DNA of 64,000 bases from Stromatinia cepivora (Eukaryota; Ascomycota; Leotiomycetes; Helotiales; Sclerotiniaceae): positions 35,876 to 99,875 of the forward strand of contig RCTD01000046.1 of NCBI GenBank assembly GCA_014898415.1, read 5' to 3'. Every line of letters starts with the position of its first letter. The first letter of the stretch is position 1. The translations under genes were made by a program, and so were the position numbers. This document shows positions 49,184-62,590 of this stretch, piece after piece. The notes beneath the pieces are model-generated. The model was not told where the DNA came from and ran no database searches. It worked only from the letters and a program-made list of their open reading frames with translations.

Positions 49184-50345
49184 TTTTGGTGATGAGGGGT
49201 GGTTTTGGTAGGTAATTTTTGAGGTGAGGTGAGGTTGGACTTGAGGACTCCTTTTCGATGCGGTGGTGAGAAGTGTATGGTGTATGGTGAAGGTGGACTG
49301 TTTATGGTGAGAGTAAGTTGGAAGGTATTATGAGTTATATGGGAGAATTTGTGCGTCATGGAAAGTAGTTATTCTGTATAGTTTGGAGCCAAAAATTAAT
49401 ATTGCCGTTTCTCACCGCCATCATCATGTCCCGATTGGCATTAATAAGTTTGATAACGGTGTTAGGCTATTTATTATCAGCCTAAGTTATGAGGCATACA
49501 CTTTATATATAGTTTACAGGTTCACAACCTTAAACCCTAAATAGAGTAGCCCCTCCATAATAACAATAAGACCTTGTACCTAGAATCTCTTCAACGGCAC
49601 ATCAGAAATTTAAGCACTACAAGGAATTTGCCTGTTTAATAGCTTAAAATTTGGATGATTTATGATATCTTGATCAAAACCAAATTCATAGATATTCATA
49701 GATATCATACAACAATAAGCAAGAATAGAATTACATCCTCCTTCACCCAACAAACGCCCACCTCATCAGCTCTCATTCTCATTCTCATTCACGATAAGGA
49801 TTAAGAATTCAAGGACCCCATCAATTCCTCCCTCGCCAAATACATTGCACGGTCCGCAATAACTCATGGCTGCGCTGGTGCTGGTTCATAATAATAACAA
49901 AAGCGAGATTTGATATAACCTTTGAGGAATACCCTGTTGATCTTGCATATCGTTTGCTGGTATAGCAAGGTTCAAGTATCTTTGGGTTTCCACGTCGACA
50001 ACACATTAAAGAAAGGAAAAGAAAGATTGTTTAAAACACTTGTGCGTGGAGTCAGACTCATACTTTATTTTCCGACTTGGTCTAAGACTTTCAACCACGA
50101 TTTCGCTACGAATTTCTAAGAATATACAAATATTGGTTCAGATTGTAGATCAACAATAGATTTGGTTTTAGGAATTCGAATAGGAGAAGCTACTGGATAT
50201 ATTCAATACGACTACAAGGGATACATATCCTATATCGGTATCGATCAGAATAATCAACATAGAGTACACCGCAACGATCCTAGAATCACGGAATTTCTTA
50301 CAAGCGATTAATAGACTGGCAGAATATACTTCAATAGCAGTCAAG
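49184..50345. other. Divergent promoter spacer
   Basis: Upstream DNA of Naa20 (-) and of the gene at 50346 (+). Includes ATTCATAGATATTCATAGATATCATA short repeats near 49684-49708. No gene seen. Confidence 0.5.
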
Positions 50346-51661
50346 ATGCCTTCATCACCACGAACCCCCATGCATAGTCGACAACCTTCCGCATTAGATT
50401 TCTCACCTTCAAATATGAACCATTCTCGCAGACTTTCCAAATCTTCCATACACACACCGACTACACCAAATCATATGATTCGAGATTTTAGTACTAGTGT
50501 TGACAGCGTTGGTATGGGAATGGATGTATTAGGATCTGCGCAAAATGGAGGAAATGGACTTGGAAATCTCGCAGACGAACTGGCAGATGCATGGAGCGAA
50601 GACGAAGGAGAAGAACTGGAAGAAGGGGATCTTAATTTTCAAAATACGGCACCTTCGGATTCAGATAATGAAGATGGGGAAGAAGAAATTAATCATCCGG
50701 TTAGAGACAGTGGTGTTGATGTAACGAGTCCGAAGAAACAACAAGGAGTACTAAATCCAAATCTACTTAATTTAACGCCGCCAGTAGGTGGTCATGGAAG
50801 AGTTCATGCGTTGGGTCATGCGAGGACGCCAAGTGAATATGATGGGAGTGATTATGGAGGAGATTCAGATTTGGAGAGTTCAGCGTTTGGACCGGCATTA
50901 TTAGCAAGGATGGATATGGTGGAGGGGTTGGCAAGGAGGGGGACGGAAAATAATGGAAGTCAGGCTGATGGAGTTGTTAAGAGGGTTATTGAGAGTTTAA
51001 GAGATTTGGGGGGTCAGTCAGGAGTGGAGGGGAATACTACTAGGTTTGTCTGCACTTTTCTGCAGGGCTTTCTACATTGTTCCATTTCTTCCTTTTGCAG
51101 GAGTGGGATACCTCATCTATACTACACAGATATACTAACCTAAACTAAAGACTAGTAACAACCCACACAGCCCTATCAACACACCTCCTTCACCAAACCC
51201 GGCTACTCCAAAACCTCTCCCATCCCCTATTCTCCCCTCTCTCCGCACCCCCTACTCCAGAATTCATCGACACACTCCTTCCCCTCCTAGACACTCTCAG
51301 TGACTCGATTCCTCGTCCTACAGCCGCATCCCTTACCTCCATCACCTCTCTACACTCCCTAACAACCGATTTGGTCCAAACAATAACATATCTTTCCGAT
51401 ACCCTCCATATGTCTCGACAAACTACAGTAACAGCCTCTAGGAAATTGAAATCAGCGAAAGAATTAGTAGCAGAGATGCGCAGAGATGAGGAATTAAGGG
51501 AGGAAGGAGAACAATGGGTAGAAAATGGGGATTGGCAGAGGAGATTGGGGGAAAGAGAATGTGCGGGAGTTTGTAGAGGGGTCGTGGGTGGTTTTGAGCA
51601 GGTTTGTGATGATTGGAGACGGAGGTTGGTGGAGAGTGCGGGGGGTGAGGTGGGTGCTTGA
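50346..51661 (+). CDS. Unrecognised fungal protein, acidic with helical C terminus
   Basis: I do not recognise this protein. Exons 50346-51043 and 51151-51661 join in frame (N-T-T-R-L-V-T-T) to give 402 residues. The 107-nt intron ends with TACTAAC-like sequence and AAG. The N-terminal ~230 residues are Ser/Pro- and Asp/Glu-rich and likely disordered (LADELADAWSEDEGEELEEG; several SP/TP sites). The C-terminal ~170 residues are predicted helical by eye (HLLHQTRLLQNLSHPLFSPL, LTTDLVQTITYLSDTLHMSR, RKLKSAKELVAEMRRDEELR) and may form coiled coils. This two-part layout suggests a scaffold or kinetochore/cytoskeleton-type protein, but that is only inference. Start at the first ATG after an in-frame stop. 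Confidence 0.78.
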
Positions 51662-51868
51662 TGTGAGGGTGACGGAGGAATACTATTGTACAGCAGTTGC
51701 ATAGAAATGCTGCGCAGAAAATCACCACCGCCGATTAGACACAAAGTTCAAGACAAAAATTCACTAGAGTCGAGATGGGGATAAATATAAAGATCTCCTG
51801 GAACTAGTCTAGACATTTGACTGGATCACTAGATGATAAATCTGGTTAGATAGAGGAGTTTGTTCAGT

Positions 51869-51972
51869 GGGCGCTTGGATGGATGGATGGATATCCGGAT
51901 AGATGGATGGTTGGTTCATTGGCCGACTAATTGAAAGGTTGGATGGATGGGAGCATGGATGGATGGATGGAT
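51869..51972. repeat. GGAT-type simple repeat
   Basis: Interrupted runs of GGAT/GGTT tetramers at about 51873-51915 and 51934-51972. Confidence 0.7.
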
Positions 51973-52236
51973 AATTTAGAAGGCAAGACAGAAAGATAAA
52001 TAGATAGATGAGTCTTCCTCGTCAAATAAAAATATAAATTTTTATAAATAAAGAGATTATCACTATGTGAATATATCTGGATTTTCCGTAAATATAGTTT
52101 TGTGGGTGGTGAGAGAAGCTCCATATTTGATGGAGCTGGCTGAATGAAAATGCGAGAATGCGAAAGTGCAAAAGTGCCGCTAACTTACAGCACAAAACTG
52201 GGAATCCCCCCCTCCCCGCCCCGAAGTCGGGAGAGT

Positions 52237-52257
52237 CCTACCTACCTACCTACCTAG
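52237..52257. repeat. CCTA tetranucleotide run
   Basis: Five consecutive CCTA units. A shorter reverse-complement run (GGTA) occurs near 15588. Confidence 0.75.
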
Positions 52258-53772
52258 TTCTGACGGGAAATGAGAATAAGATTTGGATTTTAGATACTGG
52301 GCTGAGGGGGAAAACGTAGAGGGAAAGGAAATGGGGAGGGAGAGGAGAGGAAAAGATAGATGGGTAGTGGGAAGGAAAATTTGTAATGTGTAGTGTGTAT
52401 AGTGTATAGTGTATAGTGTGTGGGGAAGGAGGTGAGATTTTGAGATGTTGGGATTGGGATTGGGATTGGGATTGGAAGTCTTTAGTGTGGACTGTCATGA
52501 AGTGAATAATTAATATAAGGTTATTATAGAAGAGTAGGCGATGGTTGTGGTGGTTTAGGTAGTTGTAATGGATTAGGGGGGGAAGGAAAGAGAATTGGAT
52601 ATTATAGATATGGTGTTATGGGTGTTATATTTGGAGTTTTAGGTTTTGAATTTAGGCTTGGATTTTGGGTTTCGGGGTTTAGGTTTAGGTTTTGGAGGGT
52701 TAGGTTTTCAGGGAAAAGGGGAATGAAGGGAGATGAAAGGGGGAGGGGGAGAGGGGAGAGATGAGAGGAGAGGGGAGGAGAGGGGAAGAACGAAAGAGCG
52801 AGGGAAAAGGAGATGAGTTCCCATCAAGCTCTGGTAAGTTTTCTCGAATTGAGATGAGATGAGGATGATAATAATAATGATAACGATCAAGGAGCGACTA
52901 AATTGTCAAAGTTAATGAGGAGACTCCAAGATTATCATTATTAAATACAATTCAGATATATCTACTATTCCTCTTTACTCGTATAGGAAGCTATCTAGAT
53001 ATTGGGCACTCGCTTAGTGATCTCAATACACGTAACTTTTTATTATTATATATTATAATAAATTATTCTTGTATCACTAAAATTAGAATAAATTACTTTT
53101 ATAAATATGATTTTCGTAATACAGTAATAAAGTAATTGATTTAAAAAAAAATTTAAATGAAAATAATGATTGAATGATTAATAATTAAATAATTATATAA
53201 GGTTTAATTGTATCTAGTTCGAAAAAAAAAAGTGGGAATGGTTTCACTTTTGTTAAATTCGGAATAGTCCTCGTATGCTCTTCAAATATTGAAGAGTCTG
53301 ATTTTTTGACATTTGCCTAACAAATATATATACATGATGTTCTTCTCATACAAATTCGTGGTTCTTCCAGGAAGGATTCGAAAGTCCGTATAGGAAGTAT
53401 AAAGTCCCTTAGGGTTACTCAATTTAGCCTTCTGATACCAATATGAGAAGTAGATTTCTTAATGTCGCAGATTGCGAAGTTATTATGGAACTAGTGTGGT
53501 TTTGCTTTTTTCGTTTTGTAAACATATCAGTCGGGTTGAGAGATCAGAAATCAAATTCGCAAGATCTATGAGGTGCAGAACTAATTCTAATTTTTTATGG
53601 ATTCCAATATTGTTGTACATAAAGCAGTATTAGCTATGCTAATTTATCTTGGCTCAATGGCGAGTGCAAAAAATAGAGTATGGTTTGTAGGAATAATTAT
53701 AATCTTACGTTCCATTCTTGGTTGCGTCATCCCAAACCCCTTGATCGATCCTGCTAAACGTCTAGAACACGC

Positions 53773-54700
53773 TTAGCCTCTCATAGAAGTGACCAAGATA
53801 GAGAAATCTTCATTAGTACTACTTTTTGAAAATTCCGAACTGAAATTTTGGCCGGACTTCTTTTCAAAAATTGTACTCACTTTTGCCGTAGCGAGTTGGT
53901 CGTTCCTGACAATAGAAAAACGAGAAATTTGCTCCATTTCAGGTTCATGAATCGCATCACTGGTATCGGCCTCTGTTTTCACTATTCTTTTTATGGACAT
54001 GAGAATTTTTTCTCTTTCCTTTTTATCTGTAGTTCGAGCATCTATTAACATGATTACATATCCTGGTATAATGTTCTCCGTTTGACTAGCCTGCATACTT
54101 CCCTCCCACAGTTAGAATAGCTGTATATTTCCTGGGATCTACTTCACGACTGACAATTGTCTGCAATCTTATTACAGCAGAAGAAGCCATGGATATAGGA
54201 TTCATGATCGTCACGTCCGAAAAAGGTAATCTTGAATGAATCCACGGCATCAAGAATCACAACACGACAGACGGATACTTGATCGGAACGTAGGGAGCAA
54301 CATGCTGTACTGAGACAATATCAGGAATAGCAATCCCAGACTGGGAGTATAAGCCATCTTCCACCACCGTCTGAGCTACTTTGCCGCTCTCCTCGGCTGG
54401 TTGGAATGCTAAGATAAGAACCGGACCAAGAGGACCGAATTTTTGCAAGCCGTTTGGTCGCAGAAAGTAGGCTAACAATGTGGAGATCCTATCCGCAAGC
54501 ATATATTATCGGTTGAAGAACTCCACCTCTGTCGCGTTGCGTCACTTTGCTGGCATAGGGAAGTTTTGTCTGTTCTAGAGACGGAAGAGCATCCACATCA
54601 GCACGAAGGAGAACTTTCTTCCCATGTCGGTTTTCAGGAACTGCCGCTATGCCATGACGACCAATATTTTCGTAACCTATAGAAATCTCAATGATAAGAG
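53773..54700 (-). pseudogene. M20-family amidohydrolase/aminoacylase relic
   Basis: Remains of a zinc amidohydrolase (N-acyl-amino-acid type). Read leftwards, the conserved blocks occur in family order but in changing frames: HGIAAVPENRHGKKVLLRAD and VDALPSLEQTKLPYASKVTQ (about 54660-54540), YACG followed by a stop where HACGHD binds zinc (about 54500), LILAFQPAEESGKVAQTVVE and QHVAPY (54420-54290), SFKITFFGRDDHESYIHG in place of GRGGHGSMPH, RLQTIVSREVDP and AILTVG (about 54180-54120), QTENIIPGYVIMLIDARTTD (54090-54030) and DFSILVTS near 53785. At least three frameshifts, a stop at a metal-ligand motif and loss of the N terminus (nothing recognisable beyond about 54700) make it dead. Confidence 0.85.
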
Positions 54701-57700
54701 TAGTATGTTACGGCGTAATTCCTATAACCTCCACTATAGTGGGGCGTATAGCATTTTTGGATACGTATTGGAATGCGTAATTTTGAATTCCATATCATTG
54801 ACAATATTGAGTTTAATATTGAATATTTTATATCACTAGCAATGTACAGAAAAACTGGAATTCAACGTTTCCGAAATAGGCAATATTGAAGTAATATTAG
54901 CCCAATTCCATGGAAATATATCGAATTCCAATGGATATTGCTTCAATATTGCCTATTCCGGAAAGGAATTTGTAGAATTTCAGTGATTCCATATATGGAC
55001 AGTGGTATATATATTAAGGTATAATATCAAATGCTTCAATATGAGCCACCATAATACTGATTAACACTACTCCCATCACTGGGAAATCTTGAGGGAGCGC
55101 AAATGCAGTGCAATTCGATCAGCTATTGCCGATTCTTGTCCGGAAAACTATGGATTCGAATGAAGTTCTTTCTAGAGATCCTCATAGATGGCTCCTGAGA
55201 TCCCAATCTCTCTTTTTAGTCCTCGTGGTGGAGAGTCTTGACTAAAAGTGATAGCTGTAATTTAATCGCAATCGGAAGGATCTCGCGCTGCCTGTAGACA
55301 GTAGCATTTGTTTATTGAAGTGCCTAGTATGGACTTATAGACACCAATAATACTCGGATAATCGTACATGATAACAAATACATAAGAGGTCCCTTAGGCC
55401 TGTGCCTCTTTATGGTCAATATCGAGTTGTGATTTTCTATTGCGCCCCAGAAGGTAGTGCGGTATGCTCTTAATTTTCTTACTTTAGATGAGTCTGGCGG
55501 CTTGGAAATTCGACCAGAATTGCATTGGTGAAATTAAACCTACCACTTTCATTACAGTATGCGGGGGTGGGGCGACTGGTTGTCTATATTCCTCGTTATC
55601 CCTACCAAAAGTTAGTTCTATGTTCTACGTATTCACTGCTTTGCTCCAGATGCTCAGGTGATGTTATGCTTGAATCTTTAGGATTGAATTGAGAAGTTTT
55701 GTCCTCGGGGCCGAAGAAAATTGGGTGAATATGATGTAATATGGTTGCGTTTCTTCGTTTCGGCACATGCAGTAACACAGTACATCATTCACTCACGAGG
55801 CATACTTCTATCTAGATCGAGCCCTCAGTTCTATTAAAAGACTCCGTTGTGCACTGGACTCTCTCTATCCATTGGCACCTTGAAAACCAAGGAAATCGAG
55901 ATATGTGAGTGGGTTGTACTAGCCAGTTGAATAAATGGGTAGATTTTTGATAGCAAGGTTGTTTATTATGAGAGTTTAGCAGAGAAATAATTGGGCTTGG
56001 GAGATGAGGTGTCGAGTTGAGATAATAGGGTTAGATGATTGGGTGAGTGGTGAAATAGCATCAGGAACGACGATGGTTTGCTGTCGTTATTTGCAGCTAT
56101 TTTGGGAAGAAGGATAGTGATGATGGGATGGGATGAGAATATACCGTACTATGACCTCTTGTATTTCCTACACAACACTCCCGCCCCCTATCATCAAAAC
56201 ACTTCTCTCCAAATACTGCCGCATGGTCATATACTCTCTCCATTTGACCAGGGCTCCGCTGTTCCAGTATTCTCCCGCAGCCAAGTTCGCGTTTTCTTTT
56301 ACAAACATTACAGAAGCTATAGGTTTTATGCAGCTAAAGTACACTTTTTTCTCCCTCTACCGTGCATCATGTTCTATGAGTATCGACCAGAAAGGCCTAA
56401 CGCAAGCCTCTATGGCCACATGCTCCACCTGTCCCTATATCGGATTTCACGACTTGATTATATAGACTCCAGCTTGAAGAACAAAGTTTCTGAAGACACA
56501 AAGCGGGTACAAGGTGCAAGGCGGAAACCTGGACAAGTAAGTACCACCCGCAAATGTATTGCTTCCGGACGTTACGATTTTCGAAGATATGTTAGTATGA
56601 TTGAAGGTGATTCGTTTTAACAGTTATGAGTGGGATGCGTGGGATGAATAGGATTAATATGAAATATGTTTAGCGATGGTGGAATTGCACATTTTTAGCT
56701 CACGATGAGAAACGATTACATCAATAATCTGCCGTTAGAAAGATTTAGATGAGAGTGTGGAACGTAAATATCCAAATGGATGCTTGTGATGCAGGTATCA
56801 ATACCTTCGATTTGTGTATTTCTTGAGTACCTGCTTCAAGAACGCTAGTGCAAATTTTGAAGGATCTGTTCAGCATGATGGATGTATTATGGATTATATG
56901 GTGCTTATGCAACAGGTACTGGGCGTTAATTCGTTCTCGCTAAAAATTTTAGGGGTTTGATGGGTGAAGCGAGAGATGAGTGCGTATTGGCTAGGATGTG
57001 ACGCTAGGATATTGTTGAGTGACTCGCTATCTATTTAGTAACTTCGTTCACTTATGCATGTACCGAAGTATATGAATCTAGTATTGGGTGTTATATAAAA
57101 GCGCGTATTGTACAATGGAGAAAGACAAAGTGTTTGCACATTGGCAATGGACTTAACATGTACCTTGAAGGTGGCAGACCGCAATGCAGAGCGACGCCGA
57201 AGACAATAAGTATGCAATAGTTCAAGGCCAATATTTATTAGCCCGAATAGAGATGTTTGTTAGTGATACTATCCCTTATCTGGTTTTATTGTCAGACAAA
57301 ATTCTTGTTATTTGTGTGGAGAGTCACTGTCGAATGTCACGGTCTATTGCCTGATTCTAGGATTTCATCACCATACGAGACAGCTAGGGTGGCTATAGAA
57401 ATTCCCGATAGCTTCTGTGAACTCTTCTTTTAGGTAGTATTTGTTTGTTAGATATGAGACTAGCTTGGCTACCTCCCTTTCAGCTAGCTCTGCCTTCATT
57501 ATGGGTAGCATGGATTGTGGATCTCTACACACTATGATGATGTCTTAAATAGAACCGGGCTTCTGATTTTCAGTATTGCGATATGCAATATTTGTTCGGC
57601 CACATTTATCAGTGAATTTGAATGGGAGTGATCAAGTGCTCAAATTAATTCTCCTTGGGTGAACAGCGCAAGTTTTGTTACCGGGGTGTAACATGCAGAG

Positions 57701-60700
57701 CAGGAAAGATTCACTTGATTCACTGACGCCAATGTTCTCTGGATTTGAAATTGGGAGACATAAGAACGTAAAGAGCTCTGTGCTAGGGCAAGTAGGCGAA
57801 GAACAGATAGTATGCAGTTGAAATATTCCGGTAGAAAATCCCATTGCATCAACAACCGATGCATGTCAGTCATCACTATACTAGCCGTGACTCCCATGAA
57901 CTCCTGGTTCATTTGCAGTCATCGCTGATGAAGAAGACTTGTACAAATAACTCTACACTGAAATCGAGTCATATGGCTGCCATTTACACATTAGATGATA
58001 ATAACTATCCAAGGGATCATGTCGCTTATCGGAGGATATTCAGAAGTGAAATCACCATTGCTACCCCAAGCACGATACTCAAAAAATTTCTAGTATGAGG
58101 TACAAGCCTGGTTGTACAATAAACCAGAGCTAGAGCTAGAATATTCAGAACCAACAGAACCCTTTGTTTTTCAGATTACTCCGCATTCGAATTATGAACG
58201 CCTTATTTACATTATGACTTTCCTTTTGTTACGGTCATGGTTCAAGTTGGAGCTTTGAATCGCACGACTCATGTGGCTCATCATTCACTCCATTCATGAA
58301 TTCGCTTGCCATTGATTTATCTGATTCTTAGGGTGTCAACAGGCAGGAAAAGCCCTGATGTTTATTCAATATCTCCTTCCTCCAAGATTCTGTTCTCGTC
58401 CAAAATTGAGAGCGCTTCGATGAATTCTGGATGCAGAGACTCAAGACCAGTCATATCTTGGTTAACAAATTTAGTTGATGTTCTTTATTGAAAATCTGCA
58501 TTGTAAAAGGTGCAATGGTCCTTATTTGATATTCGATTTAATTTTCCACAATTTCCAAGCATTGTTTTCATTGTCCTTTTCCCGGAGTCATTGTTTGTTA
58601 GTATGTCATTTAGCTGAATATGCCATGTCGTTTCCAATATCTAGTTTTGGTTCTAAAAGGTCTTCGGACGCGCAGTAGCCTTGCGTCGAAAGATTTGAAA
58701 GCTTTGTGCTGCTGATCTAATCGATTCCAATGGAATGATGCTGAGAATACATATCACCTTCTCCCATATATATGGTTATAATGGATGGATGGGTGGCGAT
58801 TTCGTGATACTATTCACCCACCTGGATTTCGCTCACAAACGTGTAGATTTGGCCAGTTTTTGAGTTCGTGCATGAGAATAAATTCACTTCATTTTGTTTT
58901 TAATCTGCGTTCTCACATTGACAAAGTGTATAAATAGCTTTCCACGGGCACAGACTGATATGAATAAAAGATAACCACCTCTACAGAGCTAGTAGCTCCA
59001 TGAGCACCGCTAGATCTGAGATTTTGGACATTGACATAAACCAAGGTGCTACGACAAAATCAGATGATTATGTAGGATCGAAGCATCTAGGATCGAACTT
59101 GGATGCTTTGTAAAGGTTTCTAAACGACAGTACTCAGGCTGAGTGACAACAAAATAAGCTCAACAGGACAACAAACGCTCCAAATATGGTGAAAATTTAA
59201 TGAGATGGGAGCCGCAATATCTGGTCCAGTTTTCTAGACCCGGAGTACGCTTGTAATATCCTCTCATCAAATAATCTATAGGTGAACTCCAAGAACCCCT
59301 GGAGATTTTATTCTTTTGTAGCAAGTTTAGAAAGCTACTAACAAGTTTTGCACATTCCTATCTTTATACATCTCGGCTTTCATACATGAACGATCTGTTT
59401 CAGTCATGACTGAAGCAAATTGGACAATCATAGGGCTGACAAAGCTCGATACCTACTTCACCTACATCCAAGAGCTGCCCTGGTATCTGAGCTAAACTAT
59501 CAGGGTTCTCCAAAACTTGCTATCTATTTGAACCTCCTCTGATTTTAAGCTCCGAGTTTCCAAATTAAACAGAATAAGGATCAAATTCCACCATTTAAGG
59601 TGTTCTTCTTAGAACAGCTATTTCCATTAAAAAGACATGGTACAGATTAGTTCAAGTGGTATTTATCTACAAAGTTCCGGGTAAAACGCGTTTATGATAG
59701 CAATAATATTTAAACTCATTGTCGCCATCTCTTCCTTGCAAAATTCATTGCTGTAGCCACTGCAGAGTTCTGCAATGCAGACGTGAACGGATGAGAACTG
59801 TGCTTCACGCAAGTCCTTCCATTTTTGGAGATCAGATGAGACTTCTAGTCGACATACCACGGGTAATCTGACCTGCTCAAGCTTTCCCTGGCATTCTCCC
59901 TGTTTTCGTGGAGCTTGTGTCATGTTGAGAAACTATTTTCTCACAAACCTTCATATATGTAGTATTTAGTAGAAAACCTCACGGCAGACTCCTGCTCATA
60001 AACTATGGGCCTAAGTATTCGCTCGATTCCACCGACCAAGATGCTTCATCTTTGTTGCAGGTTGCTTCTACTGGTACATCCAAGAGTATTTCATGATCCA
60101 CCTACCCCATTTACGGCGTAATAGTCAATTCAATACCCCTTATCATTGCGATACCACAGAATGTCTCCATGTTAAATCCACCCATTCTGGGCTTCTCTCA
60201 GCCCAGAAATGCAGCACTTCTACTGTGAGGACAGAGAAAAAAATGGATTGGGAATTTTTTGGAATTTCCACTTTTGAGATCTTGTTTCCAACACAGGTTT
60301 GGTGTCTACTTTTTACTAGGCACAACGGTCATCAAAGAATTGAAACACTTTGAATTGTGCAATCATAGGATCACTTCTTGCTGTTTTCTGATTGTTGGTC
60401 GCCGTTATTATTATATTGCTATCTCTTTCCGTCTATGTTATTTCCTCCATGAAGGAAAGATGTGGTCCTAATAGCCGCACTATCACCGCGGAGTTCATGA
60501 TTTCTCTTCTGAGAATAAAAAATTAATTTGTCAATATGTAATCTTTGGGCCGCCCGTACAACAATAGTAAAGAGTCTGACAACTACTGAGGTTTGACACG
60601 ACTATCAAGGAGTTTTTTGAATACTCATGGAAGTAAAGTCATCGGCAGCCGTATAGAAAAGTATTATGACGTCAAACCAATCAGCATGGCCATCACTTAG

Positions 60701-62082
60701 GCACGTTTTCCTACCACTTTTTTTCTTGAGTCCTGTGAATACCAAATTCAAAGTTAGGTTAGTATAGCGTGACATTGGTGGATCGCGCAGATATGGGTTC
60801 TTTTACGGATTATTTAAGATACTTTGAGTTGGAGTGGATCGCACTATACAGTTTCCTGTCACGAGAACATGGAGGATTCATGGGGGCTTGCTTGAATGAA
60901 TTGTTCTGGTTGTTCTGATGGTTGATATATATATATATAAATGGAGGGGAATGATAGGTCCGTTTCTTCATCAGTAATCAGGATTTTTGCTGTTGGTGTA
61001 GGTGTAGGTAGTTTGTTGTTGCTTGAACTACCCTGTCTTTACTATCACCGACACCCCTATGCTATTATGAGATAGCAGTTCATTTTTTCCGAACATAATC
61101 TCATTCTGGACATTATATGAACCAGTGGAATCTTGAAATTCAATCATCTAGCTATTTCTTGACTTCTGGGAGACCCTTTATCTCCTTTACACTACGACTC
61201 TCTGGCGTTTTTCGAGAACTAAGACTTGCTATTCATACACATCATTATATAACAAAACTACATCCTCATAATTGCATTTCCACAGTTATCTATTTGTCCG
61301 TTTAATTCGTTTAATATCAAACATTTTTCTCCCTTCATGGTCTGACAACTCTTGTAGTATTTGCACCATGCAATTAATTCCATTTTCTGTAAACTTGTGT
61401 TCATAATCCCTTAGGCATTGACTGATAGGCCCTATCTTTAGGATCGTCTTTCTCACAATCTGCAGTATAAATTCTTTGCATTCAAAATATGCCCATGATG
61501 AAACACCGATGTGAGCTGCCAACATTTATCATAGATGAGCTGCACTAAAAGACACACGCCCGGGACTCATAACAGGCTGAAGTTCGATTCATATTGGTAT
61601 CAAATACCAATTCAACTGGGTTTTCAAAACACAATTTGGGACTGTAAGGAAAATTTTCATTTTCATCATCGCTTGGTCGGACTATCATGCTTTCGCCCTT
61701 TTAACTCCAGTTGTTGTCATTCTAGATCTATCTTCTATCACCCAAGTCGGAATTTTAGCTAATCCCCCCACACTCATTACCTTGCATCTGTCTCTAGGCA
61801 ATCACGCATGCATATGGAAAAACTTCCTGAGAAGCGGCATAGACTCCCCCTCTCATGTTTCCTCGAGCTACGAAGTTGTCCATGTTCATGAATATTTTGA
61901 CAACCGCAGCTATATATATACTGCTCTACAGAGCCAAGAAATGCTTCATGTTCAATTTAGACGAGAGCGGTCATCTTAATTAACAGCATTAGTTCACAGC
62001 CAGTCATAGCTCTATTTATTGGGTTGATATATTTCTTTATTCACCGATTTTCCTTCCTAGCAGATCTGGGATATATAATACC
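54701..62082. other. Gene-poor region, a few orphan frames
   Basis: No gene recognised over 7.4 kb. The longest frame is 56078-56620 (+, 180 codons, no features). Coding-like minus-strand stretches without identity are at 57912-57640, 58450-58360 (LESLHPEFIEALSILDENRI), 59923-59663 (90-residue scale, Cys-containing) and 61525-61286. They may be decayed gene pieces. The left end carries a hairpin sequence (54871-54961). Confidence 0.4.
54871..54961. repeat. Inverted repeat (hairpin) with ~27-bp arms
   Basis: The left arm 54871-54898 (CCGAAATAGGCAATATTGAA and on) pairs with the right arm 54935-54961. The arms differ by two G/A-type changes. Weaker pairing extends outward (ACTGGAATTC versus the complement of GAATTTCAGT). 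Looks like a hairpin-type MITE or its remnant. Confidence 0.7.
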
Positions 62083-62225
62083 TAGGCTGCGCAACGGGTA
62101 CCAGCCCGCACGGCGGGTTATAACTTTGACGGGTTGTTTGTAGGTAATTTATTTACAGAACGGGTTATTGAAAAATCTGAATAAATACTTATAGGTTATT
62201 TGCAGATATCTATAAATTGTTTATA

Positions 62226-62441
62226 AATTATGTCGGGATAACTGTATACGGGGAAGTGAAGCTTATCAACGAACGTAGAATACTCTTGATAGTTAATACG
62301 TTTTGATTTGCCTAAAGAGCTAGAACCTATGGAGGGTGAAGAACTATATAATGGTGCATGCCGAGGCACTAGTGCGAACACTAGTGAGCACGTGATACTT
62401 ACCATCCTTACCATGCACGTGATTCATATTCCGACAAATTA
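62226..62441 (-). mobile_element. Solo Copia-like LTR, copy 2, with TSD AATTA, nested in the MITE
   Basis: LTR at 62231-62436 (206 bp), TGTCGG...CCGACA, flanked by AATTA on both sides (62226-62230, 62437-62441). Nearly identical in layout to copy 1 at 29509. It lies inside the MITE, so it inserted after it. Orientation assigned only to match copy 1. Confidence 0.85.
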
Positions 62442-62550
62442 TTTATCAAAAATAATTCATATAATTTTAAATATCTATTTAAATTTATGGATAATTTGTA
62501 GTGTTAGTAGATATTCACTTATTTTTTTAAAATTATTTCTAGATTATTAT

Positions 62551-62590
62551 ACAAAATTATACAAAATTATACAAAATTATACAAAATTAT
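62551..62590. repeat. 10-bp tandem repeat inside the MITE
   Basis: ACAAAATTAT is repeated four times perfectly. It is not present in this form in MITE copy 1, so it expanded locally. Confidence 0.85.

Larger units (their letters stand above)
51662..53772. other. Gene-free region with simple repeats
   Basis: Contains GGAT, CCTA and GGGATT simple repeats, long purine-rich runs (52310-52380, 52730-52810) and an AT-rich block (about 53040-53235). No gene recognised. Confidence 0.55.

Noticed and set aside
52620..52712. TTTAGG/TTAGGG-like words suggesting an interstitial telomere tract
   Set aside because: Words are irregular (TTTAGG, TTTTGG, TTTCGG mixed) with no sustained tandem array; ordinary G/T-rich low complexity explains them.
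56078..56620. 180-codon plus-strand frame
   Set aside because: No recognisable motif, no nearby promoter or splice evidence, and flanking DNA is gene-poor; kept only as a note.
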